The notes beneath the pieces are model-generated. The model was not told the DNA's origin. It saw only the letters and a list, made by a program, of their open reading frames with translations, and did no database searches. A DNA stretch of 64,000 nucleotides from Prevotellaceae bacterium (GTDB lineage: Bacteria > Bacteroidota > Bacteroidia > Bacteroidales > UBA932): the NCBI GenBank assembly GCA_031263585.1, contig JAISFN010000180.1:1-64000 (forward strand), written 5' to 3'. A program made the translations under genes and the position numbers. Shown piece after piece: positions 11,171-22,404 of the stretch (the stretch's first letter is position 1; every line of letters starts with the position of its first letter).

Positions 11171-11623
11171 TAGTTTCCCTGAAACGAATTTGTTAACGAA
11201 TGATGGATAAAAGGCTTATGTATATGATAGATGGGTGAATTTCGACTGCCAGTACATTACATACAGTTGTTCGTATGATGAGAATAAATTCTATTATTTC
11301 AATCCGCCATTGAAAACAGATAAAAATGCAAAATAGAAATATTAACTTTGTAGAATTTATTTTTTGCATCAATGTAAAAAATAGGTGAAGATGAAAACAG
11401 AACAAGTGTATCATCATTTAATCATTGGAGACACAAGATTTTTGTACAAAGCCTACAATCCTTGTATTCCTTGTGAAATCGTTGTGAAGCTTGTGGCTAA
11501 AAATTACACGAATAGAAAAGTATTGAATCAATCACCCTAAAATAACAACCACTCCACCTAATATTTACATTGATCCTCTTTTTTGAACAAAGTAAGAATT
11601 TACAATAAAACAACACTAAGAAG

Positions 11624-13672
11624 ATGAAAAACTATAAACGCCATTTAGTAACTGCTGCTTTGCCTTATGCCAACGGGCCCATACATATCGGCCATTTGGC
11701 AGGGGTTTATGTACCTGCTGATATTTACGTGCGTTATCTACGGTCGAAGGGTGAGGATGTTAAATTTGTATGCGGTTCCGACGAGCATGGCGTACCCATT
11801 ACCATAAAAGCCCGCCAGTTGGGAATATCGCCTCAGGATGTGGTAAATAAATATCATGCTATAATCAAAAACGCTTTCGAACGTTTTGGCATTACTTTCG
11901 ACATATATTCGCGTACATCGTCGGCAATTCATCATAAAACGGCTTCCGGCTTCTTCAAAAAGCTGTATGACGATGATAAATTTATCGAGCGTACTAGCGA
12001 GCAGTATTACGATGAAGAAAGCAAGCAATTTCTTGCCGACCGATATATCGTAGGTACTTGTCCGCACTGCGGGAACGAGAATGCTTACGGCGACCAATGC
12101 GAGAAATGCGGTTCTACGTTAAGTACTAACGAGTTGATTAATCCGCGTTCGGCGCTTAGCGGAAGTAAACCCGTGATGAGGGAAACTTCGCACTGGTATC
12201 TGCCGCTGGATACATACCAAGCGTTTTTAGAAAAATGGATTCTGGAAGATCATAAGGAATGGAAAGTAAATGTTTACGGTCAATGCAAATCATGGCTCGA
12301 TCAGGGCTTGCAGCCCCGTGCCGTTAGCCGTGATTTGGACTGGGGAGTACCCGTACCGGTTAAGGACGCCGAGGGTAAGGTGTTGTATGTTTGGTTTGAC
12401 GCTCCTATAGGTTACATATCGAATACTATCGAACTGATTCCCGATAAATGGGAAAGCTATTGGAAAAATGAAGATACTAAAATGGCGCACTTTATCGGTA
12501 AAGATAATATTGTGTTCCACTGTATTGTATTCCCGGCTATGTTAAAGGCGCACGGTGACTATATTTTACCCGAAAATGTACCAGCCAACGAATTTCTGAA
12601 TCTCGAAGGCGATAAAATTTCCACCTCGCGTAACTGGGCGGTATGGCTGCACGAGTATCTAGACGAATTCCCCAATCAGGAGGATGTGTTGCGTTATGTG
12701 TTGTGTGCCAATGCACCCGAAACTAAAGATAACGATTTTACATGGAAAGATTTTCAAACCCGTAACAACAGCGAGTTGGTAGCTGTATTCGGCAATTTTG
12801 TGAACCGGGCAATTGTACTCGCCCATAAATATTTCGAGGGTAAAGTTCCTGTTTTAGCTAAACTTGATAATTATGACGAGGAAACAATTGCCGAAATTCC
12901 GCTTATTAAGCAACGGATAGCCGACAATATTGAAACTTATCATTTCCGCGAAGCATTGAAAGAAGCCATGAACATGGCCCGTTTAGGCAATAAGTATTTG
13001 GCCGATACCGAGCCGTGGAAATTAGCTAAAACGGATATGAAACGTGTAGGCGCTATTCTTAATGTGTCACTACAAATATGTGCCAACCTTTGTATCGCAT
13101 TCGAGCCGTTTTTACCTTTCAGTTCAGTTAAATTAGCGGGAATGCTGAATTTTGAGCCCGGTAAATGGCGCGATTTGGGGCGGGTTGATTTACTGCCTGC
13201 CGGCCATCAACTTAACCATGCCGAATTATTGTTTGCCAAAATTGAAGACGATGTAATTGAAAAACAATTGCAAAAATTACAGGCGACTAAAGAGGGAAAT
13301 ACCGCAACAAATCAGGAAACAAAACCCAAATGCGAGCCGCAAAAAGCGCCTATTACATTTGATGAGTTCGGGAAAATGGATATCCGCACGGTAACCGTAC
13401 TGGAGGCCGAGCGGGTGCCTAAAACCGATAAACTTTTGAAACTTACCATTGATACCGGCCTTGATACGCGTACAATCGTATCGGGTATTGCCGAATATTA
13501 CAAGCCCGAAGATATAATCGGCAGGCAGGTTTGCGTTTTAATAAACCTTGAGCCCCGTAAAATAAAAGCTATCGAATCCCAAGGCATGATTTTAATGGCC
13601 AAGCAACCCGACGGCAAAATGTGCATGGTACAGCCATCGGACAAGATTATTAACGGCGCGCAAATAAATTAA
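11624..13672 (+). CDS. metG: methionine--tRNA ligase with C-terminal tRNA-binding domain
   Basis: 682 aa; [23 protein letters not shown], zinc [31 protein letters not shown]-terminal [27 protein letters not shown]. Confidence 0.98.
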   Translation: MKNYKRHLVTAALPYANGPIHIGHLAGVYVPADIYVRYLRSKGEDVKFVCGSDEHGVPITIKARQLGISPQDVVNKYHAIIKNAFERFGITFDIYSRTSSAIHHKTASGFFKKLYDDDKFIERTSEQYYDEESKQFLADRYIVGTCPHCGNENAYGDQCEKCGSTLSTNELINPRSALSGSKPVMRETSHWYLPLDTYQAFLEKWILEDHKEWKVNVYGQCKSWLDQGLQPRAVSRDLDWGVPVPVKDAEGKVLYVWFDAPIGYISNTIELIPDKWESYWKNEDTKMAHFIGKDNIVFHCIVFPAMLKAHGDYILPENVPANEFLNLEGDKISTSRNWAVWLHEYLDEFPNQEDVLRYVLCANAPETKDNDFTWKDFQTRNNSELVAVFGNFVNRAIVLAHKYFEGKVPVLAKLDNYDEETIAEIPLIKQRIADNIETYHFREALKEAMNMARLGNKYLADTEPWKLAKTDMKRVGAILNVSLQICANLCIAFEPFLPFSSVKLAGMLNFEPGKWRDLGRVDLLPAGHQLNHAELLFAKIEDDVIEKQLQKLQATKEGNTATNQETKPKCEPQKAPITFDEFGKMDIRTVTVLEAERVPKTDKLLKLTIDTGLDTRTIVSGIAEYYKPEDIIGRQVCVLINLEPRKIKAIESQGMILMAKQPDGKMCMVQPSDKIINGAQIN

Positions 13673-13703
13673 ATACGAAGCCTTTTCAAAATTATTAATT
13701 CCA

Positions 13704-14430
13704 TGAAAAATCAAAATCGTCGGCTTTTTTTAAAAGCTATACTAAACGGCATTGCAATAATGGCTTTGCCAAAAATTGTAGCAGTGGCAAGGGATGATAA
13801 GCCGGTTGTTAAAAAAGTTAAGCTTTAGAAAAAACAGACGATTTTATTTCAGGGAGATTCGATAACCGATGCCGGACGTAATCGCAATGCTACTTAGCAA
13901 ACCGCCCTTCGGCATTGGGTTCGGGCTATGTTTTTTAGCGGTAGCGGGTTTACTGCATACCTACCCTCAAAAATTATTGCACATATATAATATAAGGTAT
14001 AGGAAGAGATAAAGTTTACCAGCTTACCGACAGGCGGCAAAATGACTGTTTGGCTATAAGACCCGGCATTTTAAACATATTAGTCGGGGTGAACAATTTT
14101 TGGCACACATTGCCATTTGCTTACGATGTAATTGTAAAAACGTATGAGAATGATTACTATAAGCTATTATCCGTAACTAAACAGCAGTTTCCGGATATTG
14201 TTATTATTATTGGCGAACCTTTTGCCGTTAAGCAAACAACTTTGTTAATGATAGCTGGTTTCCTGCATTTGACGAATACAGGGCATCGGCAAAAAATTTA
14301 CCGAAGAATTCGGAACAATATTTATTCCCTAGCAAACTATTTTTAATGAAACCCAAAAATATACCCCATGAGAATATTTGGACATTTGATGGGTACATTT
14401 TACACTTGCCGGAGCGCGGCTAATGGCTGA
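13704..14430 (+). pseudogene. decayed SGNH/GDSL hydrolase
   Basis: MKNQNRRLFLKAILNGIAIMALPKIVAVARDDKPVVKKVKL*KKQTILFQGDSITDAGRNRNAT*...; GDSITDAGRNR block followed by multiple stops; later fragments PDIVIIIGE and WFPAFDEYRASAKN in shifted frames. Confidence 0.75.
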
Positions 14431-14471
14431 GGCTTTGTTTTAAATTGCTGAATAATATAATTTTAACTGCT

Positions 14472-14514
14472 AAAAGCGCTGTGAACTTATAAAATATAAG
14501 TTCACAGCGCTTTT
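14472..14514. terminator. perfect 20-bp stem / 3-nt loop terminator flanked by A and T runs
   Basis: AAAAGCGCTGTGAACTTATA AAA TATAAGTTCACAGCGCTTTT. Confidence 0.85.
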
Positions 14515-14708
14515 ATTTGATGATATTGCTGTATAAGTTTTTATTTCAATATATTGAAAGTAATCTTAAGTTGGGAGATGAAAAATTCATATTTTTTTAC
14601 AGGTAAATTGTAGTTTTTTTTCAGAATTAAGTTGAGATATTAAAAATAATTTTATTACCTTTACCCTTGATAAATGCTTATATTAATTTTAATATTTAAT
14701 TAAAAATA

Positions 14709-17700
14709 ATGCTTATGAAACGATCCTTTCTATGGGCGCTAGTCCTAGCGCTTACATGTATTGGTTATGCCCATGCTCAAACGTCTATTACCGGTAAGGT
14801 AACAGATGCAAAGAGTGGCGAACCAGTACCATTCGCATCCGTAGTTGTTAAAGGAACCACTATAGGGGTTACCACTGACGAAGGTGGTAATTACGCTATA
14901 AGCGTTCCTGCATCAGCTACAACATTAATATTTTCCGAAGTAGGTCATAGCGAACTGCAAGTGGATATTAATGGACGTACAGTTATTAATGTTGCTATGG
15001 AACCCGGAGCAAACGAACTTGATGAAGTAGTTGTAATGGGCTATACTACTGTTAAAAAATCAGCGATAACTGGTTCTGTTAGTGTGGTTGGTGCTGCAAA
15101 AATTGAAAATAAGCCAATTGCAACACTCGACCAGGCTTTGCAAGGTAATGTTCCTGGTTTATTGTCTTCCAGTGGTTCCGGTCAACCTGGTGCAGACAGT
15201 AGAGTTATTATTCGTGGACTTGGTTCTATCAATGCCGGTACGGATCCTCTTTATGTTGTGGATGGCGTACCTATTACAATAGGTAATATGTCTGCAAACC
15301 AAGGAGAAGGTTATAGTTCTCCGTTTAGCGCTATGGCCAACCTTAACCCAAACGATATTGAGTCGGTGAACGTTTTGAAAGATGCATCTGCAACTTCAAT
15401 TTACGGTTCGCGTGCGGCAAATGGAGTTATTCTTATTAGCACTAAGAAAGGTAAGATAGGTAAACCTCAATTCACCGTAAATGTACAAGGGGGGTTGTCT
15501 AGTCGTGCCAGAAAGTTTGAAATGTTAAATAGAGATCAATACATTGAACTGACAACTGAAACTTATCGAAATTCAGGTTGGTCTGAACAAAGAATTGAAA
15601 ACGATTTTAACAGGTTTGATAAAGATGCCAGCGGTAACTTTTATGATACCAACTGGATGGATGATTATGCATATCGGAGTAATGCTAAGACTTATTCTGC
15701 TGATGTTTCGGTATCGGGAGGTACGGAAGAAACTAGATATTTCATGTCTATATCTAACTATCATCAGGATGCTGTTATGAGATGGGGTGAGTTAGATAGA
15801 AAATCGGCTCGTGTAAACTTATCTCATAATGCAAAATGGATTAATTTCGGTATTAATTCTACGTATTCGTACACATACAATAACATGCCTTCAACAACAA
15901 GTTCTTATTATATTAATCCGGCAGCGGCAGCACAAAACTTATCTCCGTTGGAAAGGCCATTTAATGATGACGGCTCATATAAAGATTATTTAATAGGAAA
16001 TGGTGGTATTAACTTTGTTCAAGCGAATGATTTAAATAAAAACTCTTCATCTACCGACCGTCTAATTGCAAATGCTTATGCAGAATTAGTTCTTTTTAAA
16101 GATTTACGGTTAAAAACGGATTGGGGAATTGATTATACTTGGTTATTAGAAGATGAGTGGGCTGATTTACGTGCTGATGGTTCGTCTCAAAAAGATAAAG
16201 GTCGTGCATATAGAACCAATCAAAGAGCGCGTAGGTGGACAGTGGCAAATACATTGAATTATAATAAAACTATTGCAAATGATCATAACCTGCATGTGAT
16301 GGCAGGACAAGAAGCCGAAGAATACAAGACGGATTGGGTACAGGCTGCAAAAGAAGGTTATCCTAGCCATGTGTTAACCGAGGTAAGTACCGGTTCCAAT
16401 GTTTATACAGCGGGTGGTAATAAATCTTTATATACTTTGGCTTCATATTTTGGACAATTAAATTATAACTATCAAAATAAATATTATTTTGGAGCATCTG
16501 TACGTTATGATGGATCTTCGAAATTTGGGGTATCTCATAGATGGGCGGCTTTTTGGAGCGTTAGCGCCGCATGGGATATTGCTAAAGAGGGATTTATGTC
16601 AAGTCTCCCTGTTTTTAACCAGTTAAAATTAAGAACAAGTTACGGAACTTCAGGGAACTCGGATATTGGTTATTATAATTCATACGGGTTATATTCATAC
16701 GGTTCGTATAATGGAAAGAATGCAAGTTATCCGTCGCAAGTTAGTAACCCTAACCTTACTTGGGAATCGCAAGCGATGTTTGATATAGGGATTGATTTTC
16801 AGTTATTAGATCGCCGTATAGGAGGTTCGATTGATTATTATAATCGCCAAACAAGCGATCTTCTTCTTGATGTTCCTTTATCTTATACTACAGGATTTTC
16901 ATCTCAGATGAAAAATATAGGTAAGGTACAAAATACAGGTATAGAGATATCAATAAATGCAGAACCTCTTCGCCTTAAAAATTTCGTTTGGAGGGTTGAT
17001 GCAATTTGGTCGATGAATAGAAACAAAGTTAAGGCTTTAACTGGCGCAGGTCCTGATGAGTATGTTACATATTTAACCTCTGGGGGTACTGAAACCCGTT
17101 ATCGTATACGCGTTGGCGAAGATATGCAACAATATTGGTTAGTTCGTTACGCTGGAGTTAATCCTGCCGACGGAGCCCAGATGTGGTATGACAGAAATGG
17201 TGATATTGTATTTACACGTAGTTATGATAATCATGCAACAAATGGAATCGGATCTGCGGCACCCAAATGGCAAGGTAGCCTTACCAACACGTTCTCGGCA
17301 TATGGTTTTGATTTGAGTGTTTTCCTCTTCTTTAACTATGGTAATAAGGTATTTGATAATTCTTCTTATTTTACGCAACATGATGGTTCTAGATCAGATC
17401 AGAACGAACAAGTATCTCAAATGAACCGTTGGCAAAAACCTGGTGATATATCTGTTAATCCTAGGCGTCATACTGGGCAAAGTACGCAGGTATCTACTCG
17501 TTTCTTGTATGATGGTTCTTATATCCGTTTACGTAATGCTACACTTGGCTATAATTTCCCAAAAAGTATTGTAGAAAAAATTAAATTAAGCAATTTAAGG
17601 GTATTTGTTCAAGCGCATAACTTATTTACAATAACTAAATTCCCTGGGAATGACCCTGAGTATAGTTATACTGGCGAAAACTTTTACCAATATCCAGCAA

Positions 17701-17738
17701 GTAAAACATGGCTTGCCGGAATTGAGGTTAGATTTTAA
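14709..17738 (+). CDS. SusC/RagA-family TonB-linked outer membrane protein
   Basis: 1009 aa; signal peptide, carboxypeptidase-like GKVTDAKSGEPVPFASVVVKGTTIGVTTDEGG, TonB box/plug LDEVVVMGYTTVKKSAITGSV, VLKDASATSIYGSRAANGVILISTKKG. Confidence 0.97.
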   Translation: MLMKRSFLWALVLALTCIGYAHAQTSITGKVTDAKSGEPVPFASVVVKGTTIGVTTDEGGNYAISVPASATTLIFSEVGHSELQVDINGRTVINVAMEPGANELDEVVVMGYTTVKKSAITGSVSVVGAAKIENKPIATLDQALQGNVPGLLSSSGSGQPGADSRVIIRGLGSINAGTDPLYVVDGVPITIGNMSANQGEGYSSPFSAMANLNPNDIESVNVLKDASATSIYGSRAANGVILISTKKGKIGKPQFTVNVQGGLSSRARKFEMLNRDQYIELTTETYRNSGWSEQRIENDFNRFDKDASGNFYDTNWMDDYAYRSNAKTYSADVSVSGGTEETRYFMSISNYHQDAVMRWGELDRKSARVNLSHNAKWINFGINSTYSYTYNNMPSTTSSYYINPAAAAQNLSPLERPFNDDGSYKDYLIGNGGINFVQANDLNKNSSSTDRLIANAYAELVLFKDLRLKTDWGIDYTWLLEDEWADLRADGSSQKDKGRAYRTNQRARRWTVANTLNYNKTIANDHNLHVMAGQEAEEYKTDWVQAAKEGYPSHVLTEVSTGSNVYTAGGNKSLYTLASYFGQLNYNYQNKYYFGASVRYDGSSKFGVSHRWAAFWSVSAAWDIAKEGFMSSLPVFNQLKLRTSYGTSGNSDIGYYNSYGLYSYGSYNGKNASYPSQVSNPNLTWESQAMFDIGIDFQLLDRRIGGSIDYYNRQTSDLLLDVPLSYTTGFSSQMKNIGKVQNTGIEISINAEPLRLKNFVWRVDAIWSMNRNKVKALTGAGPDEYVTYLTSGGTETRYRIRVGEDMQQYWLVRYAGVNPADGAQMWYDRNGDIVFTRSYDNHATNGIGSAAPKWQGSLTNTFSAYGFDLSVFLFFNYGNKVFDNSSYFTQHDGSRSDQNEQVSQMNRWQKPGDISVNPRRHTGQSTQVSTRFLYDGSYIRLRNATLGYNFPKSIVEKIKLSNLRVFVQAHNLFTITKFPGNDPEYSYTGENFYQYPASKTWLAGIEVRF

Positions 17739-17772
17739 TATAGTAGAATATTTATATTAATGTAAAAAAATA

Positions 17773-19275
17773 ATGAATATGAAAAAATATATAATTATAC
17801 TGTTTTCTGCTATGCTTATTACATCATGTGGCAATGACTGGTTGGAACAGTATCCTCATTCATCCCTATCCGATGAACAAGCTATTCTGTCATTAAGAGA
17901 TGCTCAAATAGCGGTAACAGGGATATACAACGGAACTAAAGGCGCTGGTTTTTATGGGCGTGAAATATTTGTTGCTGCTGATGTTTGTAGCGAAGATGTT
18001 GTTTTGCGTACGGATAACTCAAACCGCTATGTAGCTAATTATCGTTGGCAACTTCAGGCAGGTATAAGTAGTAGTATATGGACAACCGGATATACGGTAA
18101 TTCATAGGGCTAACGAAGTTCTTAAACGTTTACCGGCATTGAACTTGGTTCCGGGAGAAACGGAAGAGCAACGTAATCAGCTTTTAGGAGAAGCATATTT
18201 TATGAGGGCTATGATACATTTTGAAATAATTAAATTTTATGCACAGCCTTATAATTTTACAAATGATGCGAGCCATTTAGGAATTCCATATATGCTTGAA
18301 CCTTCAAGAGAGAATGATGTTGCTCGTGAAACCGTTAAAGTATGTTTTGATAACATCATTAAAGATGCTGAAGAAGCTTTGACATTAATGAATATAGATA
18401 AACAATCTGATCCGTATGCCGCTGGTAAAGATGTGGTAAATGCATTTTTAGCAAGGCTTTATTTATATATGGCAGGGCCAAGTAACGGAGCTTACTATGC
18501 AAAAGCAAAAGACTATGCCGAAATTGTAATTAATTCGGGTAGATATAGGTTAGCAACAGCTGCTGAATATGAAATTAAAGGAGGAGGAGTTGCAGGTAAT
18601 CCTTACGTAAGCGAAATGTGGGGCCCTTCTTCAGGTTATTCTATGGAGTCTATTTTTACAATAGCTTATAAAGATGTATCAGGAGAAAGAAATCAGACTG
18701 ATGCCTTGGGTCGAATTTATCTGGATAAGTCAAAGGCTTATGGAGATTTACTTTCAAGCGTTCAAATACAGGATCTTGTAGGTTATAATGATGAGAATAA
18801 TAAAGATGTTCGTAAATCTATGTTATATACTTATGATGGTAAGGTAGCTGTGCGTAAGTTTATGGGCGATGGCTCGGTAAGTTGGGATTTGTCTAATATT
18901 AACATATTTAGGATATCTGAAATGTACCTTATAGCTGCCGAAGGTTGGGCTAAAGGAACAAGTAGAGATGAGGGCAAGGCTCTTGCCCATTTAAATTCAT
19001 TGAGAACAAAAAGAGGACTCAGTGCTTTGAACGACTTGATAGGAAGTAATTTAACAGACGAAATCTTACGCGAAAGGCGCAGGGAGCTTTGTTTTGAAGG
19101 ACATGGCTTAATTGATCATAAAAGATTAAATACATCAATTGTAAGAACAGCAGATCCTGTAAATCCTGAAAACCCAAATTTAGGCATGGTTTATCCTAAT
19201 AATTTCTTTGCTCTTGGTATTCCTTCAGGCGAGTTAAATGTAAATAAACTTATAGTACAAAATCCTGGATATTAA
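17773..19275 (+). CDS. SusD/RagB-family nutrient-binding lipoprotein
   Basis: lipobox MLITSCGNDWLEQYPHSSLS; GEAYFMRAMIHFEIIKFYAQPY; C-terminal ILRERRRELCFEGHGLIDHKRL. Confidence 0.96.
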   Translation: MNMKKYIIILFSAMLITSCGNDWLEQYPHSSLSDEQAILSLRDAQIAVTGIYNGTKGAGFYGREIFVAADVCSEDVVLRTDNSNRYVANYRWQLQAGISSSIWTTGYTVIHRANEVLKRLPALNLVPGETEEQRNQLLGEAYFMRAMIHFEIIKFYAQPYNFTNDASHLGIPYMLEPSRENDVARETVKVCFDNIIKDAEEALTLMNIDKQSDPYAAGKDVVNAFLARLYLYMAGPSNGAYYAKAKDYAEIVINSGRYRLATAAEYEIKGGGVAGNPYVSEMWGPSSGYSMESIFTIAYKDVSGERNQTDALGRIYLDKSKAYGDLLSSVQIQDLVGYNDENNKDVRKSMLYTYDGKVAVRKFMGDGSVSWDLSNINIFRISEMYLIAAEGWAKGTSRDEGKALAHLNSLRTKRGLSALNDLIGSNLTDEILRERRRELCFEGHGLIDHKRLNTSIVRTADPVNPENPNLGMVYPNNFFALGIPSGELNVNKLIVQNPGY

Positions 19276-19308
19276 AAATTTATTAAAAATTAATAAGGAG
19301 AATTTAAA

Positions 19309-20187
19309 ATGAAAAAATTTATTCTATATATATTTGCAATAACTTTTATATCCGGCAGTTTCCTTTCTTGTGAGGATAAGTTGGAGTATGATGGCCCTGC
19401 TATGTGCAAATTTCCGGCAAATAATTCAGCTATATTTTTTGTTCAGGATAAACCTGATGCATCGTATGAAGTAACTATACAATTGGTTGGAACCCCTCAA
19501 AATAATGATGTAACACTGGGTATTGTTGCCGATGCCACAAGTACAGCCAAAGCAGGCGTTGATTATAATATGCCGGCTACAGTGGTTATTCCCAAAGGAT
19601 CGAATTTGGGTACTTTTACTGTTACAGGTATTTATAACGGTATTGCTGATGTTGACTCTAAAAAATTAGTGATAAAATTAGAGGGAAATTCAGAGATTAA
19701 AGCAACCACAACCGTAAATACTTATACGCTTACCATGCAGAAATATTGCCCATTTATCAAGAGTGATTTTATCGGTACGTGGTCAGTAGATGATGTTTCC
19801 GGTTATGATGGCCCTTATCCCACCTATAATATAGTAGTTAGTGAAGGACAAGGAGATACTCTTATAGTAACAGGGCTTTGGGGAGAAGTTATGCCGGTTA
19901 AAATAGTTTTAACAGAGCCTTCCGTTGCGGTATTTGCACTTTTTATTCCTAAACAAGATTATTTTTGGGCTGACGCTTATGGTCAGGCTTGGATTGAAGA
20001 ATATAATACAGCCGGAACTTATGATCCTTGTGAAATGACTATCTCTACTAACTATAAAGTATATGTTAATGCAGGATATTATGACCAAGTAACTTCAAGT
20101 AAGTGGAAAAAAGTATCAACAAGTACAGAGCCAGTACAGTTATCGGTAATTAAGAAGAGAGGATTTTCTAGTAAACCTTTAATGTAA
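19309..20187 (+). CDS. lipoprotein with Calx-beta-like region, co-oriented with SusCD
   Basis: lipobox SGSFLSCEDK; Calx-beta-like STAKAGVDYNMPATVVIPKGSNLGTFTV; 33 nt after susD. Confidence 0.75.
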   Translation: MKKFILYIFAITFISGSFLSCEDKLEYDGPAMCKFPANNSAIFFVQDKPDASYEVTIQLVGTPQNNDVTLGIVADATSTAKAGVDYNMPATVVIPKGSNLGTFTVTGIYNGIADVDSKKLVIKLEGNSEIKATTTVNTYTLTMQKYCPFIKSDFIGTWSVDDVSGYDGPYPTYNIVVSEGQGDTLIVTGLWGEVMPVKIVLTEPSVAVFALFIPKQDYFWADAYGQAWIEEYNTAGTYDPCEMTISTNYKVYVNAGYYDQVTSSKWKKVSTSTEPVQLSVIKKRGFSSKPLM

Positions 20188-20226
20188 AGTTAGTTTATCA
20201 ACTTAACATTGTATGGGTAATATTAT

Positions 20227-20257
20227 AAAACCGGAGAGATTTATCTCCGGTTTTTTT
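20227..20257 (+). terminator. rho-independent terminator of the SusCD operon
   Basis: AAACCGGAGAgatttaTCTCCGGTTTTTTT. Confidence 0.85.
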
Positions 20258-20275
20258 ATGCAAATTTATTTTATG

Positions 20276-20283
20276 TATTTTTG
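20276..20283 (+). promoter_or_regulatory. Bacteroidetes -7 box TATTTTTG upstream of prfB
   Basis: matches TAnnTTTG, 18 nt before the prfB ATG. Confidence 0.5.
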
Positions 20284-20301
20284 TAAGAAATTTTTACAAA
20301 A

Positions 20302-21385
20302 ATGATAAATATTGAAAATATCAAAGACTTGGATGAACGGAAGCTGGCTCTGAGGAGGTATCTTTGACATTGACGGCAAGCAGATACAATTTGAAGAAGA
20401 GCAACAGCGAACACAATCTCCCGATTTTTGGAACGATCCTAAAACCGCCGAAGAACAATTAAAAAAACTTTCGTCGTTAAAATTTTGGATTACCGCCTGT
20501 GTTGAAATCGAAAAGCAACTTGACGACTTAAAAGTCCTTTTTGATTTTATAAAAGAAGGCGAAGCTACGGAACAGGAAGTTGATGAACAATATACAAAAA
20601 TATTGAACCTTGTTGAAAATCTCGAAATGCGTAATATGCTACGTAATGAAGGGGATAAATTGGGTGCAATTATGAAAATTAATTCGGGGGCAGGAGGCAC
20701 CGAAAGCGACGATTGGGCCAATATGTTGTTTCGCATGTATTTACGATGGGGTGAGCGGAACGGTTATAAAACCCGTATACTTAACGTTCAAGATGGGGAT
20801 GAGGCCGGAATCAGTTCGGCAATCATCGAATTTGACGGCGAGTATGCTTATGGTTATTTAAAATCGGAAAATGGCGTGCATCGCTTAGTGCGCCCTTCGC
20901 CTTTTAACGCCAATAATAAACGAATGACATCGTTTGCTTCGGTATTTGTATCGCCGGCTGTAGATGATTCAATTGAAATTGTGATAAATCCGACCGATTT
21001 GGAATGGGATACATTCCGGTCGAGCGGCGCTGGCGGGCAAAATGTGAATAAAGTAGAAACCGGTGTCCGCGTACGCCATACCCCAACAGGTTTTGTAGTG
21101 GAAAATACCGAAACCCGTTCGCAGTTCGATAACCGCCGAAATGCCTTGCGCATATTAAAGTCGCACTTATATGAATTGGAATTACAAAAGCGTAGGGAAA
21201 TACAGGCGGAGTTGGAGGGGCAAAAAAAGAAAATAGAGTGGGGGTCTCAAATCCGGAGCTATGTATTGGATGACCGCAGGGTTAAAGATCACCGGACAAA
21301 TTACCAAACATCGGATACACAAGCCGTACTTGACGGTGATTTAAACGATTTTATGAAAGCTTATTTAATGGAATTCGGAGAGTAA
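20302..21385 (+). CDS. prfB: peptide chain release factor 2, expressed via programmed +1 frameshift
   Basis: Frame 0 MINIENIKDLDERKLALRRYL then in-frame TGA (20365-20367) in AGGAGG TAT CTT TGA C; +1 frame continues DIDGKQIQFEEEQQRTQSPDFWNDP... into the 20603-21385 ORF (GAGGTESDDWA, SSGAGGQNVNKVET). Confidence 0.96.
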
Positions 21386-21687
21386 TAAGGCTTTATGTCT
21401 CAATTTGTAAATAAGCGCATAAACATATAAACACAATGGATACGGAGTCCCTGGCATGTATGACAATGTTTGCGCTGATAGGATTTATTTGATTTCATCA
21501 GGAAAACTATCTATGAAATTTTATAAATTCATTTATGTAAGTTATTGTGTTATAATATCTTTTAAAAATTTTAAAAATCTATATGTCCTTTTCTCCATAG
21601 CGAGTCAAATTTCAATTGGAATTTATGTTTGGGAATTCACCGCAGGTAGTTTCTTTTTGTCGAAAGAAAAAATGAGGAGTAAATAAG

Positions 21688-22404
21688 GTGGGAAAAGATA
21701 AATTAAGGCGTTTTGCCGAAAACGAAATACTGGAGCGGATGTTTCAACCCCGGTTTGAGGAGGTATTTAATGCCGATTATAAACTAAAAGGACTGTGGAA
21801 CACCGAAGTATTCAAAAACACCAATCCGATTGTTCTGGAGTTAGGTTGTGGGCATGGAGAATATACTGTGGAGTTATCACAAAAATACCCCAATAAAAAT
21901 TATATAGGGGTGGATATAAAAGGCGCCCGCATGTGGAAAGGCGCCAAGGCAATTAATATGGAAAACGTGCTTAACGCGGCCTTTTTACGTACCCGTATCG
22001 AGCTTATTACCTCATGCTTCGGCCATGGTGAAATAAGCGAAATATGGATTACTTTCCCCGACCCTCAGCGTAAATTGCACCGAACTATGAAACGGCTCAC
22101 ATCATCGCCGTTTTTAACCCGCTACCGTACATTTCTTAAGCCCGATGGCATTATCCATTTAAAAACCGACAGCCGCTTCCTGTACGAGTATACAAAAGCC
22201 TTGCTTACCGAAAATAACTTGAAAATAAATCTTGCCGGAACCGACATTTATAGCAGAGATATTCCTAACCCGGAATTGTCCATTAAAACTCATTACGAGA
22301 AACAATATTTATCGCAAGGTATACCTATAACTTATTTACAGTTTAAAATTGGTGGAAACGAAACCATTAAAGAACCCGAGCAATTCGACCTTGAACTTTT
22401 TTGA
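21688..22404 (+). CDS. trmB: tRNA (guanine-N7-)-methyltransferase
   Basis: VLELGCGHGEYTVELSQKYPNKNYIGVDIKGARMWKGA, WITFPDPQRKLHRTMKRLTS; GTG start. Confidence 0.92.
   Translation: MGKDKLRRFAENEILERMFQPRFEEVFNADYKLKGLWNTEVFKNTNPIVLELGCGHGEYTVELSQKYPNKNYIGVDIKGARMWKGAKAINMENVLNAAFLRTRIELITSCFGHGEISEIWITFPDPQRKLHRTMKRLTSSPFLTRYRTFLKPDGIIHLKTDSRFLYEYTKALLTENNLKINLAGTDIYSRDIPNPELSIKTHYEKQYLSQGIPITYLQFKIGGNETIKEPEQFDLELF

Noticed and set aside
14709-20187. SusC/SusD/lipoprotein set as a complete polysaccharide utilisation locus
   Set aside because: No adjacent glycosidase, sigma/anti-sigma or hybrid sensor gene; the GH2 gene at 61084 is 40 kb away, so only a SusCD transport pair is supported.
20266-20736. 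156-aa minus-strand ORF over the 5' part of prfB
   Set aside because: Antisense shadow of the frameshifted RF2 N-terminus.
20603-21385. prfB start at 20603
   Set aside because: Internal Met; homologous RF2 sequence continues upstream to 20302 through the programmed frameshift.
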